Both the position numbers and the translations under genes were made by a program. DNA of 20,171 bases from Clostridiales bacterium. Lineage in GTDB: Bacteria; Bacillota; Clostridia; Lachnospirales; Lachnospiraceae. Positions 1 through 7,585 of the stretch are shown piece by piece. The stretch is taken from positions 1 through 20,171 of the forward strand of contig JAAZDA010000300.1 of assembly GCA_012512995.1 (NCBI GenBank), read 5' to 3'. The first letter of the stretch is position 1; each line of letters starts with the position of its first letter. The notes beneath the pieces are model-generated. The model was given only the letters and a program-made list of their open reading frames with translations, ran no database searches and was not told where the DNA came from.

Positions 1-900
1 CCTTCTTGCTGTTCTTGCTGAATCCATAGCAACATTACCACCGCCGACCACGACAGCCTTCTTAGCATGATAGATCGGTGTTCTGGAATCATCTTTATAA
101 GCATGCATGAGGTTACTTCTTGTAAGATACTCATTGGCTGAGAACACGCCCATGGCCTGCTCCCCGGGAATATGCATGAACTTTGGAAGACCTGCGCCTG
201 ATCCTATATAGACGGCGTCAAAACCTTCTTTATCCATTAGATCATCAATAGATACGGATCTGCCTATGATGACATCTGTTTCGATCTTTACACCAAGAGA
301 CCTGACATTATCGATCTCTTTATCAACTACCTTTTCTTTAGGAAGACGGAACTCAGGAATGCCGTAACTCAGGACACCGCCTGCCTTGTGAAGAGCCTCG
401 AAGATCGTGACATCGTAACCCAGTTTTGCAAGGTCAGATGCGCATGCAAGTCCTGAAGGACCTGATCCTATGACAGCGACTTTCTTTCCGTTCTTTACTG
501 ATGCCTTTTCGGGCATGACTCCAAGTTCTCTTGCAGAATCCGCTACATACCTTTCAAGTTTACCGATAGAGACAGCCTCGCCTTTTATTCCGCGGATGCA
601 TTTTCCTTCGCACTGCGTCTCCTGCGGACAGACACGACCACAGACAGCAGGAAGTGTTGATGATTTACCTATAACAGCAGCTGCACCCTTAACATCACCG
701 GCTTTTACCTGTGCAATAAAACCAGGAATGTCAATCTCAACAGGGCACCCTGTCACACACATCGGGTTCTTGCAGTTAAGGCACCTTGATGCCTCAGCTT
801 CTGCCTCTTCTTTGTTATAACCAAGACATACTTCTTCAAAATTTGTGGCTCTCACGGCAGGATCCTGCTCGCGGACCGGTATCTTTTTCATCATATCCAT
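1..900 (-). CDS. nfnB: NfnB / GltA-like large subunit of NADH-dependent ferredoxin:NADP+ oxidoreductase (3' end outside window)
   Basis: The first 300 codons are visible; the gene continues past the left edge. The start ATG (898-900) follows an AAGGAG site. The protein belongs to the glutamate synthase small subunit-like flavoprotein family. It has an N-terminal double [4Fe-4S] region with Cys40, 43, 48, 52 and Cys87, 91, 97, 101, then an FAD-binding GSGPSG at 145-150 and an NADP-type GGGNVAMD at 286-293. Alone it could be read as gltD, but it directly follows an NfnA-type gene (56-base gap) and no large glutamate synthase subunit is next to it. The pair therefore fits NfnAB, which in clostridia couples NADPH oxidation to reduction of NAD+ and ferredoxin by flavin-based electron bifurcation in the cytoplasm. 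Gene identity is inferred from family and context. The family is about 460 residues, so roughly a third is missing. Confidence 0.85.
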   Translation of the reverse strand, partial: MDMMKKIPVREQDPAVRATNFEEVCLGYNKEEAEAEASRCLNCKNPMCVTGCPVEIDIPGFIAQVKAGDVKGAAAVIGKSSTLPAVCGRVCPQETQCEGKCIRGIKGEAVSIGKLERYVADSARELGVMPEKASVKNGKKVAVIGSGPSGLACASDLAKLGYDVTIFEALHKAGGVLSYGIPEFRLPKEKVVDKEIDNVRSLGVKIETDVIIGRSVSIDDLMDKEGFDAVYIGSGAGLPKFMHIPGEQAMGVFSANEYLTRSNLMHAYKDDSRTPIYHAKKAVVVGGGNVAMDSARTARR

Positions 901-916
901 GATTTTTCTCCTTAGG

Positions 917-935
917 CAAAATGGGTCAAGACCCA
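917..935 (-). terminator. Short intercistronic hairpin with U-run between nfnA and nfnB
   Basis: On the minus-strand transcript TGGGT (922-926 complement) pairs with ACCCA (931-935 complement) around a CUUG loop, and UUUU (918-921) follows immediately. A five-pair stem is short for an intrinsic terminator, so it may only be a weak attenuator or an RNA stability element setting the nfnA:nfnB ratio. It lies between the nfnA stop and the nfnB ribosome site. Confidence 0.3.
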
Positions 936-956
936 GCATCATAACAAACTATCTGA

Positions 957-1835
957 TCACTGGCACATTCCGCATCCGCCGTGATGAGTTTCAGCTTCCT
1001 GTGCTTCGAGCATGGCGCGTCCTTCTTCTGTTTTATATAACTTCATACGCTGCATTGCCTGATCAAAATCGACTTCATGACCGTCGAATTCAGGGCCGTC
1101 GACACAGGCAAACTTAACTTCGTTTCCGACAATAAGCCTGCATGCACCGCACATACCTGTTCCATCGACCATGATCGGATTCATTGAAACGATGGTGGGG
1201 ATGCCAAGCTGTTTTGTGAGCTTACATACGAACTTCATCATTATCATAGGGCCTATGGCTACGCACAGGTCATAACGTTTTCCTTCATCATAGAGATCCT
1301 GTATGACTTTTGTGACCATTCCGCTTCTGCCATATGATCCGTCATCTGTTGTAACATACAGATTTCCGGCGACAGACTTCATTTTATCTTCCATTATGAC
1401 TATATCTTTACTCTTTGCGCCCTCGATCGCATCAGCAAGCACACCGTGCTCCTTAAGCCACTTAAGCTGTGGATATACCGGGGCAGTCCCAACTCCGCCG
1501 GCGACATAGACGATCTTCATTTTCTTCAGTTCTTCAGGATCTTTCTCTGTAAGTTCTGACGGCCTTCCAAGAGGACCTACAACATCATGAAAACTATCAC
1601 CTGCTTCTAAAAGTGACATCCTGAGTGTTTCAGATCCGATCGGCTGAAATACAATTTCAACTGTTCCCTTTTCTTTGTCATAATCGCATATCGTCAGCGG
1701 AATTCTCTCGCCGTCTTCATCGACTCTGACTATGAGGAACTGACCAGGCATTGCATTAGCTGCAACACGGGGCGCCTCTACGACCATACAGAAAATATTG
1801 GCAGATAGTTTTTCTTTACTGAGAATCCTGAACAT
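957..1835 (-). CDS. nfnA: NfnA, FAD/[2Fe-2S] small subunit of NADH-dependent ferredoxin:NADP+ oxidoreductase
   Basis: A 292-residue protein of the ferredoxin-reductase/PyrK-like (sulfide/dihydroorotate dehydrogenase-like) family. The N-terminal half carries the flavin-binding barrel (RIPLTICDYD at 44-53), then a nucleotide-binding region with VAGGVGTAP at 111-119. The C-terminal [2Fe-2S] motif has Cys229, Cys232 and Cys244 with Asp224 upstream. Three cysteines plus an aspartate is the ligand pattern reported for NfnA, whereas PyrK uses four cysteines. The tail ends in a Cys-rich GGCGMCQ. An AGGAGG site lies upstream of the ATG at 1835; a nearby ATG at 1840 is out of frame. nfnB follows on the same strand. 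The complex should transfer hydride and electrons among NADH, NADPH and ferredoxin. A PyrK role is less likely because no pyrD is adjacent. Confidence 0.88.
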   Translation of the reverse strand: MFRILSKEKLSANIFCMVVEAPRVAANAMPGQFLIVRVDEDGERIPLTICDYDKEKGTVEIVFQPIGSETLRMSLLEAGDSFHDVVGPLGRPSELTEKDPEELKKMKIVYVAGGVGTAPVYPQLKWLKEHGVLADAIEGAKSKDIVIMEDKMKSVAGNLYVTTDDGSYGRSGMVTKVIQDLYDEGKRYDLCVAIGPMIMMKFVCKLTKQLGIPTIVSMNPIMVDGTGMCGACRLIVGNEVKFACVDGPEFDGHEVDFDQAMQRMKLYKTEEGRAMLEAQEAETHHGGCGMCQ

Positions 1836-1881
1836 TTCATTGACCTCCTATGGTTTATGAACATGTCAATTTTAGTTGAAT

Positions 1882-1890
1882 TTTATACCA
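1882..1890 (-). promoter_or_regulatory. Candidate extended -10 promoter for nfnAB
   Basis: The minus strand reads TGG-TATAAA here, an extended -10 about 45 bases before the nfnA ATG. No good -35 is visible 16-18 bases upstream (TATATT at best), so the call rests on the extended -10 and on position just after the stop of the preceding gene. No convincing terminator separates that gene from nfnA. Confidence 0.4.
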
Positions 1891-1923
1891 TATGCAACCG
1901 TACAAATATAGCCTGACATTATA

Positions 1924-3357
1924 TCAGCCTAATTGAGAAAGAGTACCGTTTCTTTCATCGAAGATATTAACAGTGAAATTTGTGAGATTGACCGCGAAAG
2001 AGCGGCCGGTCGAAGCACTGTTCCCGTTAATGTCTGTTATTGTTTCACTGTAAATATAAAAGTTGCCATAACTTCCTATCTGATTTGTTTTGACATATGA
2101 ATAACTGTATTTTGAAGTGCTTCCCGTTATTGTACCGTCAGTGGCGGCGAGTTCACCGTTCCTGATAAGAGCTACAATGATGTAATTAGGACCGTCATTC
2201 TTTGAGAGAGAGGATGATGGAGAATAGTTGTATGTATATGTTACGATCTCGCTTGAGACTTCATCATCAGTGATCACTGCAAATCTGTACGTCGAGCTTC
2301 CGACAGGCATGGATATGGGAGCAGTGTACATTTCTGAATCTGTTGTCGGATCAGTGCCGTCTGTTGTGTAATAGACCTCACCCTTTTCAGGCTCCTCAAC
2401 GTATATCAGTGTCGGTGACGTATAACTTCCTGATTCCGTGGTGACTTCAGGAGCGTCCGGTATGGAAACGCCCACTATATACTGACCGGAAGTTACGCCG
2501 CTGCTGACACCATAACGGTTTACAACTATTGCAGAAACGCTGAATTCACCGTCAGTAAGCTCTATGGGCTTATTGTATAAGTGTGAAGATGTAGTAGGCG
2601 TTGTGCCATCTGTAGTGTAGAATATTGATCCGTTACATGACGAGTTAATGGAAATATGTACTATGTCATCATAGTCCCCGGATGGAATATCAAACACAGG
2701 ATCAGAGATCATATAATCCCTGAACGAATCTGTTACTTTCTGATTGCTGCATTTATCAAGCAGTGTTGCTATTTCTGAATAATTTCCGGCAGAAGTGTAA
2801 ATGTCCACCACTTTTCCGTAAACGCTGACTTCATCATCATCAGACAAAGCCGTGTCATTAAGGTATGGCGTCAGAGTAGTTATTGCTGCATCGATGCGTC
2901 CGCCCCTGTTCTGATAATCAGCCTTCTGAATTACAAGGTCAATATCTTTATCCCCGTTCTTTTCAGAGATGGCAAGAGCCTTGTTTATCATTTCAACAGA
3001 TTTATCATAATCTCCGGCTGCTGATGCTTTATAAGCTTCACCGACATAATAGGATTTCGAATTTATTCTTGAATACAGGAAAAAGATTATAAGGGCTCCG
3101 ACAGAAACCGAGGTGACCAGTAAGGCAATCAGAATATGTATAAGATGCCTGTGACGGGCTTCTTTTTCTTCAAGTACCTTTTGTTTTGCCGCATCAATCT
3201 GTTCCTGACGCTTTATTGCTTCAGTGATCTCGGTCATGTTCTCTGAGATCTTCTCCTGAACTGAATCAAATTCAGGAACTATGTGGATCTCATGGCCGCA
3301 GTTTTCACAATATAGTTTTCCATCGGGAATTTCATTCCCGCAGTTGGGACATTTCAT
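1924..3357 (-). CDS. Membrane-anchored zinc-ribbon protein with TPR-like and chitobiase C-terminal-type repeats
   Basis: A 477-residue protein of unknown function with clear architecture. An N-terminal zinc ribbon has Cys3, Cys6, Cys17 and Cys20. A charged helical stretch (about 31-70) precedes one transmembrane segment at about 72-96. Residues 100-215 look like TPR-type helical repeats (GDYDKSVEMINKALAI at 115-130). Two related beta-sandwich modules follow at about 221-295 and 302-377, each with the YTTDGTxPTT signature of chitobiase/beta-hexosaminidase C-terminal-type domains (CHB_HEX_C). A last domain at about 390-477 is not recognised. The ribbon is probably cytoplasmic and the repeats outside the cell; this is inferred from the single membrane span. 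The start follows a GGGAG/AGGTG stretch. It sits 30 bases after folD and is probably in the same transcript. No catalytic residues are evident, so a wall- or glycan-binding role is only a guess. Confidence 0.75.
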   Translation of the reverse strand: MKCPNCGNEIPDGKLYCENCGHEIHIVPEFDSVQEKISENMTEITEAIKRQEQIDAAKQKVLEEKEARHRHLIHILIALLVTSVSVGALIIFFLYSRINSKSYYVGEAYKASAAGDYDKSVEMINKALAISEKNGDKDIDLVIQKADYQNRGGRIDAAITTLTPYLNDTALSDDDEVSVYGKVVDIYTSAGNYSEIATLLDKCSNQKVTDSFRDYMISDPVFDIPSGDYDDIVHISINSSCNGSIFYTTDGTTPTTSSHLYNKPIELTDGEFSVSAIVVNRYGVSSGVTSGQYIVGVSIPDAPEVTTESGSYTSPTLIYVEEPEKGEVYYTTDGTDPTTDSEMYTAPISMPVGSSTYRFAVITDDEVSSEIVTYTYNYSPSSSLSKNDGPNYIIVALIRNGELAATDGTITGSTSKYSYSYVKTNQIGSYGNFYIYSETITDINGNSASTGRSFAVNLTNFTVNIFDERNGTLSQLG

Positions 3358-3387
3358 ATAAACACCTGCTCCCGGTCAAAACAAGCA

Positions 3388-4239
3388 TCAGATTCTGTGC
3401 TGTATCTTAAGCGCTTCAAGACAATTTGTCATAAGCATTGCAATAGTCATTGGACCGACTCCGCCAGGTACAGGTGTTATTGCACTGCAGTGAGGCAATA
3501 CATCATCAAAATCCACATCGCCGCAGAGCTTGCCGTTCTCATCTCTGTCCATGCCGCAGTCAATAACAACGGCGCCTTCTTTAATGTAATCGGAATTGAA
3601 CATTTTGGCTTTTCCAGTAGCAGTAATGAGGATGTCAGCTCTTCTGCAGACAGCCTTAAGATCAGCTGTTCTTGAATGAGCAACTGTAACTGTCGCGTTC
3701 TCTCTGAGCATGAGCATGGCCATTGGCTTTCCAACTATGTTGGATCTTCCGGCGATCACACATTCTTTTCCGCTGGCTGAAATGCCGCTTCTCTTAAGAA
3801 GCTGGATTATGCCGGCAGGAGTGCATGACACGAATCCCGGTATGCCGATACTGAGCGCTCCTACACTCTGAGGATGGAAACCGTCCACATCCTTTGAAGG
3901 AAGGATGGCTTCGATGACCTTCTGCTCATTTATATGTCCCGGCAGAGGAAGCTGCACAAGAATACCGTTGACTTCATCATTGCTGTTGAGATCATCAATA
4001 AGCTTCAGGAGTTCTTCTTCCGATGTCGTTTCTGGCAGTTCGTATGAGAGTGATTTTATTCCACAGTATTCGCAGGCTTTTTTCTTATTGCGAACGTATA
4101 CTGCAGAAGCCTGATCATTGCCTACAAGAACGACGGCAAGACTTGTTTCTATCCCCTTCTCTTTAAGTTTTCCTGTCTCTTCTCTGATCTCATCCCTGAT
4201 CTCAAGGGAGATTTTCTTCCCATCAATTATTAAAGCCAT
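3388..4239 (-). CDS. folD: Bifunctional methylenetetrahydrofolate dehydrogenase / methenyltetrahydrofolate cyclohydrolase
   Basis: FolD interconverts 5,10-methylene-, methenyl- and 10-formyl-tetrahydrofolate in the cytoplasm, normally with NADP+. From the chosen start the protein is 283 residues, the usual family length. Visible are the catalytic YVRNK (Tyr48, Lys52), DVDGFHP at 117-123, the dinucleotide-binding GRSNIVGKP at 164-172 and the C-terminal PVPGGVGPMT at 256-265. An upstream in-frame ATG (4266) would add nine residues (MKGCGKWVL) and leave only 12 bases after ftsK. I prefer the ATG at 4239 because MALIIDGKKIS matches the family N-terminus. Neither start has a strong ribosome site, so translational coupling to ftsK is possible. 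The gene follows ftsK and precedes the zinc-ribbon gene on the same strand. Confidence 0.95.
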   Translation of the reverse strand: MALIIDGKKISLEIRDEIREETGKLKEKGIETSLAVVLVGNDQASAVYVRNKKKACEYCGIKSLSYELPETTSEEELLKLIDDLNSNDEVNGILVQLPLPGHINEQKVIEAILPSKDVDGFHPQSVGALSIGIPGFVSCTPAGIIQLLKRSGISASGKECVIAGRSNIVGKPMAMLMLRENATVTVAHSRTADLKAVCRRADILITATGKAKMFNSDYIKEGAVVIDCGMDRDENGKLCGDVDFDDVLPHCSAITPVPGGVGPMTIAMLMTNCLEALKIQHRI

Positions 4240-4278
4240 TAGGACCCACTTTCCGCATCCCTTCATCGGGACTGCAAA

Positions 4279-7200
4279 CTACACACCGTTCTCTTCAATG
4301 TAACTTTCAAAATCGCTCTTGCTCATCAGTACATTTCTTGGCTTGGTTCCTTCTTCCTCGGCAACAACGCCCGCTTCACAGAGCTGGTCCATTATTCTTG
4401 CGGCTCTGTTAAATCCTATCTTATAGACTCTCTGCAGCATTCCTATTGTAGCTTTCTGCTTGTCTATTACAAGATAACCGGCTTCTGTGAAATGATCATC
4501 TATCTGTGGACCGTCACTGGCAGATCCGGAAGCTGAGAATGAAGGTGAACTGTCTGAAGATGCCAGAACAGATATCTTCTTCTCGATCTCGCCCATATCT
4601 GTCACATATCCAGGATTGTGATATTTTATGAAATTGACGACATCCTGTACTTCGTCATCAGAAACAAATGCCCCCTGAACTCTGGCGGGCTTTGTATATC
4701 CCTGCGGATAAAACAGCATATCTCCTTTTCCAAGAAGTTTTTCTGCTCCATACATATCAAGTATTGTTCTGGAATCGACACCGCTTGTAACAGCAAAAGC
4801 AACACGGCTTGGCATATTTGCCTTTATAAGTCCAGTTATTACATCGACAGACGGACGCTGCGTAGCAATTATAAGATGTATTCCGGCAGCTCTGGCAAGC
4901 TGTGCAAGACGACAGATTGAATCTTCAACTTCCTTCGCACATACCATCATAAGGTCAGCCAGCTCATCTACGATTATTACTATCTGTGGCATGATCTCCA
5001 TTTCAGGATCCTTGCCGGGTTCTGCCTTTGCGTTATACCCCTTGAGGTCTCGTACGCCCGCATCTGCGAATTTCCTGTAACGGTCAGTCATTTCTGCCAC
5101 AGCCCACTGAAGAGCTGAAGAAGCCTTCTTGGGATCAGTGACTACAGGGAGCAACAGATGAGGTATGCCATTGTATACAGAGAGTTCTACGATCTTGGGA
5201 TCGATCATTATCATCTTTACATCTTTAGGTTCATAGCGAAACAGAATGCTCATAATAAGTGTGTTGATGCATACAGATTTACCTGATCCTGTAGCACCGG
5301 CTATGAGCATATGTGGCATTTTTGCAATGTCTGAAACAACAACATTACCGCCGATATCTTTTCCTACAGCAAATGCGAGCTTGCCCTTGAAATGCCTGAA
5401 AATATCAGATTCAAAGAGATCGCGCAGAGCGACAGTACTTGTTATCTTGTTCGGCACTTCAATTCCTATAGCAGGTTTCCCGGGAATAGGAGCTTCTATT
5501 CTTATATCAGCGGCTGCCAGATTCAGCTTTATATCATCCTGAAGAGCTACAATACGGCTGACTTTAACTCCCCGAGCCGGGAGCAGTTCATACCTGGTGA
5601 CAGCCGGTCCCTGACATACATTGGGAATAGTTACATTGACACCAAATGTTTTGAGCGTATTCTGAAGATTCAGAGCCGTTGTCTGAAGTTCACGGTCTGA
5701 TTCAGGGTTGACTTTCCTGACGCCTTCTTTCAGAAGCGTAAGAGGCGGGAAAACATATTTGGGCGGTTTTTTATACTCAGGGGCCGGTTTTGCCGGCGCC
5801 GCAACAGATGAAGATGCTGCTGCAGTTGTAACAGCACTCTTCTCAGCATCTTTGCGCTCTCTCTCGATGCTGATATTATCAAGATCCTCTTCTTTTGGAG
5901 CTTCACTGTGAGCAGCTTCAGCGGCTGGCTCAGTGGCTGTGGTTATAGCTGTTTTTGTGTCAGTATCAGTAGCTTTATCAGTAACTGTAGTTTCAGACGG
6001 TTCAGGACTGTCATGATCCAGGGTCTCCTGCATGCTTTGTCTGAAAATTTTGTCAGAGAAATTTTCTGAACTATAGTCGGGAGAAGTAGCATCGGGTACA
6101 TTAATACCAATGCCGGTATAATCAGTATCTGTGTTCGCAATCTTACTGTGTTCCAGATCTGCTCTTGCTGTAAAGGATGCATAATCAGCATCTTCGACTG
6201 TTATCTCATGAAGATTTTTATCAGTCGAATACCCTCTGAAAGAAGCTTCCTGTGCAGCCTGACTTCTTGCAGCAACCGTAACACCTGCAACGCCTGCAGC
6301 TGATACAGCAGCATCTGCAGCTACTGTAGTCCCTCCAACCATTACGTCATCAATTGATGCTACATCATTGTTTACATGATTTTTATCACTGAAAAGAGTG
6401 GTATCTTTAAGAGAACCGTTGTAGCTGTCGACTTTTCTGAGGACATTACTGTTCTCTTTTTCTTCAGCTTCCTGCCGGAGTTCCTGTTCTCTTATTCTTC
6501 TTCGATCCTCTCGGCTGCGTCTTTCCTCATCAGCCTGTCTTCTTCGCTCAGCTCTTTCATCCTCGCGTTTTCTTCGCATCTCTTCGTATATTCTGTCATT
6601 TTCTTCTTCTGCGAGACGATCACGTTCATCGTCTTCTTCAGAGCGGTCTGACACGTTGTTACCATCAATAAGACTAATGATAGAACTTCCGCTTATTATG
6701 ATCACACATACAAGAATTATTGCAATTATTACAAGGATCGTCCCGGCCATTTTCATGAAATAATAAAACAGATAACATAAAGAACCGGCGATTACACCGC
6801 CTCCGCTGTGTTGCGAAGCGCATCTGCTGAAAATATCAGATATGGAATATGTCACAGCCGTTTCAAGATTTCCAGCAGCCAATTCGCAGATCATTCCAAA
6901 ACATAAGAACAGTATTGAAATGCATATGATCCTTTTTGTTGTTTCACTTCTGCCGCGTTGCGTAAACCAATATGCCAACATTGCAAGTACAAAGAACGGC
7001 ATGACAAAATTTGTAAATCCGAAGACGCCAAACATGGCACTGCTGACAGCTTTGCCAACAGTGCCCATAAGACCTATATTTGCCAGAAAGATAAAGATCA
7101 TACACGAGACGATAGCAATGAGGATGAGATCCTCTTTAAGAGCACTGTTATCATTCTTCTTTTTTCTGTATGACCTTTTCTGTGTAGAGCGTGAACCTGA

Positions 7201-7284
7201 ATTTGAGCTTCGCCTTCCTGAATTTCTATTGCCGGATCCGGTTCCGCTCCTTTTTCTGTTGTTGGCATTGCCAGATGTTGCCAT
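4279..7284 (-). CDS. ftsK: FtsK/SpoIIIE family DNA translocase
   Basis: A 1001-residue septal DNA pump that moves chromosomal DNA through the division or sporulation septum. A basic, Ser/Asn/Arg-rich N-terminal tail (1-50) precedes about four membrane segments between 51 and 205. A highly charged Arg/Glu helical stretch (215-277) and a long Ala/Thr/Asp-rich low-complexity linker (to about 500) follow. The motor spans about 505-890 with Walker A GATGSGKS at 663-670, Walker B VIIVDEL at 769-775 and ATQRPS at 807-812. The C-terminal gamma winged helix (about 928-990) would read KOPS/SRS-type DNA sequences. The protein is about 200 residues longer than B. subtilis SpoIIIE, mostly in the linker. 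A GGGAG site precedes the ATG. It is 20 bases downstream of a 51-residue gene and just upstream of folD. Whether it acts as FtsK, SpoIIIE or both cannot be told. Confidence 0.95.
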   Translation of the reverse strand: MATSGNANNRKRSGTGSGNRNSGRRSSNSGSRSTQKRSYRKKKNDNSALKEDLILIAIVSCMIFIFLANIGLMGTVGKAVSSAMFGVFGFTNFVMPFFVLAMLAYWFTQRGRSETTKRIICISILFLCFGMICELAAGNLETAVTYSISDIFSRCASQHSGGGVIAGSLCYLFYYFMKMAGTILVIIAIILVCVIIISGSSIISLIDGNNVSDRSEEDDERDRLAEEENDRIYEEMRRKREDERAERRRQADEERRSREDRRRIREQELRQEAEEKENSNVLRKVDSYNGSLKDTTLFSDKNHVNNDVASIDDVMVGGTTVAADAAVSAAGVAGVTVAARSQAAQEASFRGYSTDKNLHEITVEDADYASFTARADLEHSKIANTDTDYTGIGINVPDATSPDYSSENFSDKIFRQSMQETLDHDSPEPSETTVTDKATDTDTKTAITTATEPAAEAAHSEAPKEEDLDNISIERERKDAEKSAVTTAAASSSVAAPAKPAPEYKKPPKYVFPPLTLLKEGVRKVNPESDRELQTTALNLQNTLKTFGVNVTIPNVCQGPAVTRYELLPARGVKVSRIVALQDDIKLNLAAADIRIEAPIPGKPAIGIEVPNKITSTVALRDLFESDIFRHFKGKLAFAVGKDIGGNVVVSDIAKMPHMLIAGATGSGKSVCINTLIMSILFRYEPKDVKMIMIDPKIVELSVYNGIPHLLLPVVTDPKKASSALQWAVAEMTDRYRKFADAGVRDLKGYNAKAEPGKDPEMEIMPQIVIIVDELADLMMVCAKEVEDSICRLAQLARAAGIHLIIATQRPSVDVITGLIKANMPSRVAFAVTSGVDSRTILDMYGAEKLLGKGDMLFYPQGYTKPARVQGAFVSDDEVQDVVNFIKYHNPGYVTDMGEIEKKISVLASSDSSPSFSASGSASDGPQIDDHFTEAGYLVIDKQKATIGMLQRVYKIGFNRAARIMDQLCEAGVVAEEEGTKPRNVLMSKSDFESYIEENGV

Positions 7285-7304
7285 ATATTCTCCCGATAAA
7301 TTAT

Positions 7305-7460
7305 TTACTGTATATCAAAGTCGTCGTTATCTTTGATCTCTATGTCAAAATCATCAACGGAATTTGTTTTGCCGGATTCTTTATGATCAAATACGATCTT
7401 TCCGTTCGCTGATTTTACAGGCTGAGGAAGAGGGTTATGTATCTCATTATCACCAGGCAT
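7305..7460 (-). CDS. Small acidic protein of unknown function (51 residues), upstream of ftsK
   Basis: I do not recognise this protein. The ATG at 7460 is preceded by a strong AAGGAG at good spacing, the frame stays open for 51 codons to TAA at 7305-7307, and the stop is 20 bases before the ftsK start. This supports a real gene co-transcribed with ftsK. The N-terminus is Pro/Asn-rich (MPGDNEIHNPLPQP). The C-terminus is strongly acidic and repeats DDFDI at 36-40 and 46-50. There is no membrane segment, cysteine or signal peptide. A cytoplasmic partner or regulator encoded with the translocase is possible, but this rests only on position. It could also be a leader peptide affecting ftsK translation. 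Confidence 0.6.
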   Translation of the reverse strand: MPGDNEIHNPLPQPVKSANGKIVFDHKESGKTNSVDDFDIEIKDNDDFDIQ

Positions 7461-7503
7461 ATGAATTCTCCTTTTTCTTAACGCTCCTCAATGATAAACA
7501 ATG

Positions 7504-7532
7504 CCGGATCCCCTGCTTTTGCGGAGACCCGG
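7504..7532 (-). terminator. Stable hairpin between the CFI-box gene and the ftsK transcription segment
   Basis: In minus-strand RNA CCGGGUCUCC (7523-7532 complement) pairs along its whole length with GGGGAUCCGG (7504-7513 complement), using two G-U pairs, around a nine-base loop. The bases that follow (CAUUGUUUAUC) are only a poor U-tract. It may be a partial terminator, an RNA processing site or a 3'-end stabiliser separating the yebC/CFI-box pair from the ftsK group. Confidence 0.4.
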
Positions 7533-7585
7533 TCATTTATATGCAGATTTCACTGTGCATCGCTCCGGCCTGCCTGAGGCACAAA

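Noticed and set aside
470..820. A 116-codon plus-strand open frame inside nfnB
   Set aside because: The opposite strand encodes conserved Fe-S and FAD motifs; the plus-strand frame is Ser/Pro/Thr-rich filler typical of antisense shadows.
1852..1870. TTGACA on the minus strand upstream of nfnA as a -35
   Set aside because: A -10 at normal spacing would fall within the ribosome site and start codon, so it cannot drive nfnA.
6842..7336. A 164-codon plus-strand open frame opposite the ftsK membrane domain
   Set aside because: Its hydrophobic and Phe/Leu-rich stretches mirror the ftsK membrane segments and basic tail on the other strand.
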